NCBI GenBank assembly: GCA_905480075.1
Contig: CAJQOX010000100.1
Span: 1 to 34,577, forward strand
DNA from: an uncultured Aureispira sp.
GTDB lineage: Bacteria > Bacteroidota > Bacteroidia > Chitinophagales > Saprospiraceae
Length of the DNA: 34,577 bases
Reading direction: 5' to 3'
The notes under the pieces were generated by a model. The model was not told where the DNA came from, searched no databases, and saw only the letters and a list, made by a program, of their open reading frames with translations. Numbering within the stretch: the stretch's first letter is position 1; every line of letters begins with the position of its first letter. The translations under genes were made by a program, and so were the position numbers. Shown here piece by piece: positions 32,536-34,577 of the stretch.

Positions 32536-34577
32536 GTGAACAAAAAATATACGATTACTGCAGCCCTTCCTTATGCTAATGGTGCATTACATCTCGGTCA
32601 TCTTGCAGGGGCTTATTTGCCTGCAGATATTTATGCAAGATTCCTCAGACTACAGAACAAAGATGTCCTCTTTGTCTGTGGCTCCGACGAACATGGTGCT
32701 GCTATTACTATCCGTGCTAAAAAAGAAGGCCGCTCGCCGCAGGAAATCATTGATACTTACCATTCTCTCAATAAAGAAACCTTTGAAAGACTGGGGATTT
32801 CTTTCGATAATTATCACCGGACATCTGCAAAATTACACCATGAAACAGCGCAGGAGTTTTTTAAAAAATTAATTGATAAAGGAGGACAGTTTGATGAGAA
32901 AGTTTCTGATCAGTATTATGATGAGGATTTTGATCAATTCCTGGCAGACAGATATATTTCAGGAACCTGCCCCAAAGAAAATTGTGGAAATGAGGAAGCT
33001 TTCGGCGATCAGTGCGAAAAATGTGGCGCTGCACTTTCTCCTACCGAACTGATTAATCCGAAATCCACACTGAGTGGTAAAACACCTGTTCTACGTAAAA
33101 CCAAACATTGGTATTTCAGGCTGGACAAACACGCTGAATGGCTCAAAGAATGGATAGAGAACGGAAAAGCCGATGGTATTCTTAAGCATAACCCTAAGGA
33201 ATGGAAAAAACATGTCCTCGGTCAATGCCTTTCCTGGATTGATAATGGCTTGCATCCACGTGCTATAACCCGCGACCTTTCCTGGGGAATCCCTGTTCCT
33301 GTTGATGGGGGAGAGGGCAAAGTGCTTTATGTTTGGTTTGATGCACCAATTGGCTATATTTCATCATCTAAGCAATGGGCGATAGATAATTCTGAGGATT
33401 GGGAACCCTACTGGAAAGATGAAAATACTGAATTGATACATTTTATTGGTAAAGATAATATCGTTTTTCACTGTATCGTCTTTCCCGCTATGCTTAAAGC
33501 ACATGGCGATTATGTACTTCCCAAAAATGTACCTGCCAATCAATTTCTAAATCTCGAAGGGCGTAAGTTTTCCAAATCCAAAGGTTGGGTGATCGAACAA
33601 CATCAATATCTGAAAGACTTCGAATCTTTTCACAATAAAGAAGATGCACTCAGATATGCACTTATACGGACCCTGCCGGAAAATAAAGATGGTGACTTTA
33701 AGTGGGATGAGTTTGTTGCGCTTCACGACAATGAATTGGTAGCAAATCTCGGTAACTTTGTCAATAGGGTCACTAGCCTAACGCATAAAAATTTTCAAGG
33801 TGTTGTCCCGGCTTTTGTCCAAAATGTTGTCATTAAAGATATCGATGAAGGAAATTCTATAACAATTCTTGAGGCTATTGCTGTTTTGAAATCCAAGTTG
33901 AAAAAATTGGAGGATTTCATTTTGAATTATGAATTTAAAAATGCAGTACAGGCGTTAATGGATATTTCTTCTTTTGGAAATATTTTGCTTCAAAGAAATG
34001 AACCATGGAAAACATGGAAGGTGGATAAGGAGTCTGTTGAGGCGGCTGCCTTGTTGAATTTATCTCTGCAGATTGTTGCTGCTATTTCTGTTGTCGCAGC
34101 ACCTTTTTTGCCTTTTACTGCTACAAAATTGAGAAAGCTCCTGAACCTGAATCCTTTAGTCAACGGCGATTATTTAAATTGTATCAATTTGCTGGAAAAA
34201 GATGGAAAGATTGTTCCGGATGATCATCAAATTAATGCACCTGAATTGCTTTTTGCTAAAATTAATGACAGAAAAGATAAATCAAGATTGCTTTTAATAG
34301 AAGAACAAAAAGAAAAGCTCGAAAAACTTAAAATTCAACAGGAAATTGCGGAGAAAAAATCAGAACCTGTAAAAGAGGAATGTTCCTTCGATGACTTTGT
34401 TAAGGTAGATTTCAGAACGGGGACAATCATTGCTGCAGAAAAGGTGAAAAAGGCGAATAAATTATTGAAATTATCTGTCGACCTTGGTTTTGAAAAACGA
34501 ACGGTCGTATCCGGAATTGCCAAGCATTATGAGGCGGATGATGTAATCGGACAACAGGTGGTTTTGGTGGCTAATCT
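32536..34577 (+). CDS. metG: Methionyl-tRNA synthetase with C-terminal tRNA-binding domain (3' end missing)
   Basis: Translation starts at GTG 32536 (NKKYTITAALPYANGALHLGHLAG); no ATG fits the conserved start. The HIGH motif is HLGH (19-22), the KMSKS motif KFSKS (344-348), and the zinc knuckle uses C145, C150, C160 and C163, as in the MetG1-type enzymes. From about residue 615 an EMAP/Trbp111-like tRNA-binding domain begins (DDFVKVDFRTGTII ... VVSGIAKHY) and is cut by the window edge after about 680 codons. The enzyme charges tRNA-Met for initiation and elongation. It is separated from the unit before it by a terminator; a TATTTTTG box at 32445-32452 may be its -7 element, without a matching TTG. 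Confidence 0.97.
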   Translation, partial: MNKKYTITAALPYANGALHLGHLAGAYLPADIYARFLRLQNKDVLFVCGSDEHGAAITIRAKKEGRSPQEIIDTYHSLNKETFERLGISFDNYHRTSAKLHHETAQEFFKKLIDKGGQFDEKVSDQYYDEDFDQFLADRYISGTCPKENCGNEEAFGDQCEKCGAALSPTELINPKSTLSGKTPVLRKTKHWYFRLDKHAEWLKEWIENGKADGILKHNPKEWKKHVLGQCLSWIDNGLHPRAITRDLSWGIPVPVDGGEGKVLYVWFDAPIGYISSSKQWAIDNSEDWEPYWKDENTELIHFIGKDNIVFHCIVFPAMLKAHGDYVLPKNVPANQFLNLEGRKFSKSKGWVIEQHQYLKDFESFHNKEDALRYALIRTLPENKDGDFKWDEFVALHDNELVANLGNFVNRVTSLTHKNFQGVVPAFVQNVVIKDIDEGNSITILEAIAVLKSKLKKLEDFILNYEFKNAVQALMDISSFGNILLQRNEPWKTWKVDKESVEAAALLNLSLQIVAAISVVAAPFLPFTATKLRKLLNLNPLVNGDYLNCINLLEKDGKIVPDDHQINAPELLFAKINDRKDKSRLLLIEEQKEKLEKLKIQQEIAEKKSEPVKEECSFDDFVKVDFRTGTIIAAEKVKKANKLLKLSVDLGFEKRTVVSGIAKHYEADDVIGQQVVLVAN

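Noticed and set aside
1-34577. tRNA, rRNA, CRISPR array, insertion sequence or prophage
   Set aside because: Reading through, I saw no tRNA-like TPsiC arm, no spaced direct repeats, no transposase or integrase motif and no phage structural gene.

Overview
The window looks like chromosomal DNA of a member of the Bacteroidota. The support is: low GC, a secreted protein with a type IX secretion C-terminal sorting domain (3730-5592), promoters of the Bacteroidota type (TTG, about 19 bases, TAnnTTTG) in front of bioB and an arsM-like gene, few Shine-Dalgarno sequences, and families common in that phylum (TIGR02757/DUF2400, DUF2339, arsenosugar-type ArsM). I cannot name a genus. No tRNA, rRNA, CRISPR array, transposase or phage gene was seen. 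The window is cut at both ends inside genes: a sugar phosphate isomerase/epimerase-like gene on the left and metG on the right.

Layout. 1-3485: a TIM-barrel epimerase and a phytanoyl-CoA dioxygenase in one minus-strand unit, a small membrane protein, a small HNH nuclease, a lipoprotein and a hypothetical protein. 3730-6849: a T9SS-exported glycosidase-like protein, the nucleotide-pool cleaner RdgB and a small exported protein. 6958-11025: TIGR02757 protein, YebC/TACO1, a Bcp-type peroxiredoxin, a VOC protein and YchF, with a perfect 46-base palindrome between the convergent VOC and ychF genes. 11305-17462: a giant DUF2339 membrane protein with an internal repeat, a fatty acid desaturase and a small membrane protein.

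17529-24703 is the most unusual part. Four minus-strand genes lie closely spaced. In transcription order they are: an 893-residue fusion of an HsdM-like adenine methyltransferase domain, an HsdS-like target recognition domain and a histidine-kinase-like module; a YciI-domain exported protein; a ROK sugar kinase; and a GH92 alpha-mannosidase with CHB_HEX-like and F5/8C-like domains. The methyltransferase keeps the SAM-binding motif (DPAAGQG), but the catalytic NPPF motif reads HFPF, so it may read DNA rather than methylate it. No HsdR, separate HsdS or response regulator is nearby. This is my main candidate for an undescribed system.

24894-28648: VF530, YchJ and a membrane-anchored coiled-coil protein in one plus-strand unit, then biotin synthase and a DinB/membrane-protein pair on the minus strand. 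28649-29156 is a non-coding stretch with palindromes and a good promoter. 29157-32337: an ArsM-like arsenite methyltransferase followed tightly by two GT2 glycosyltransferases, the second a processive cellulose-synthase-like enzyme, closed by a strong terminator; the radical SAM gene arsS is absent. 32536 onward: methionyl-tRNA synthetase with a C-terminal tRNA-binding domain, cut by the window end.

All family names are my own recognition from motifs and were not confirmed by a search.
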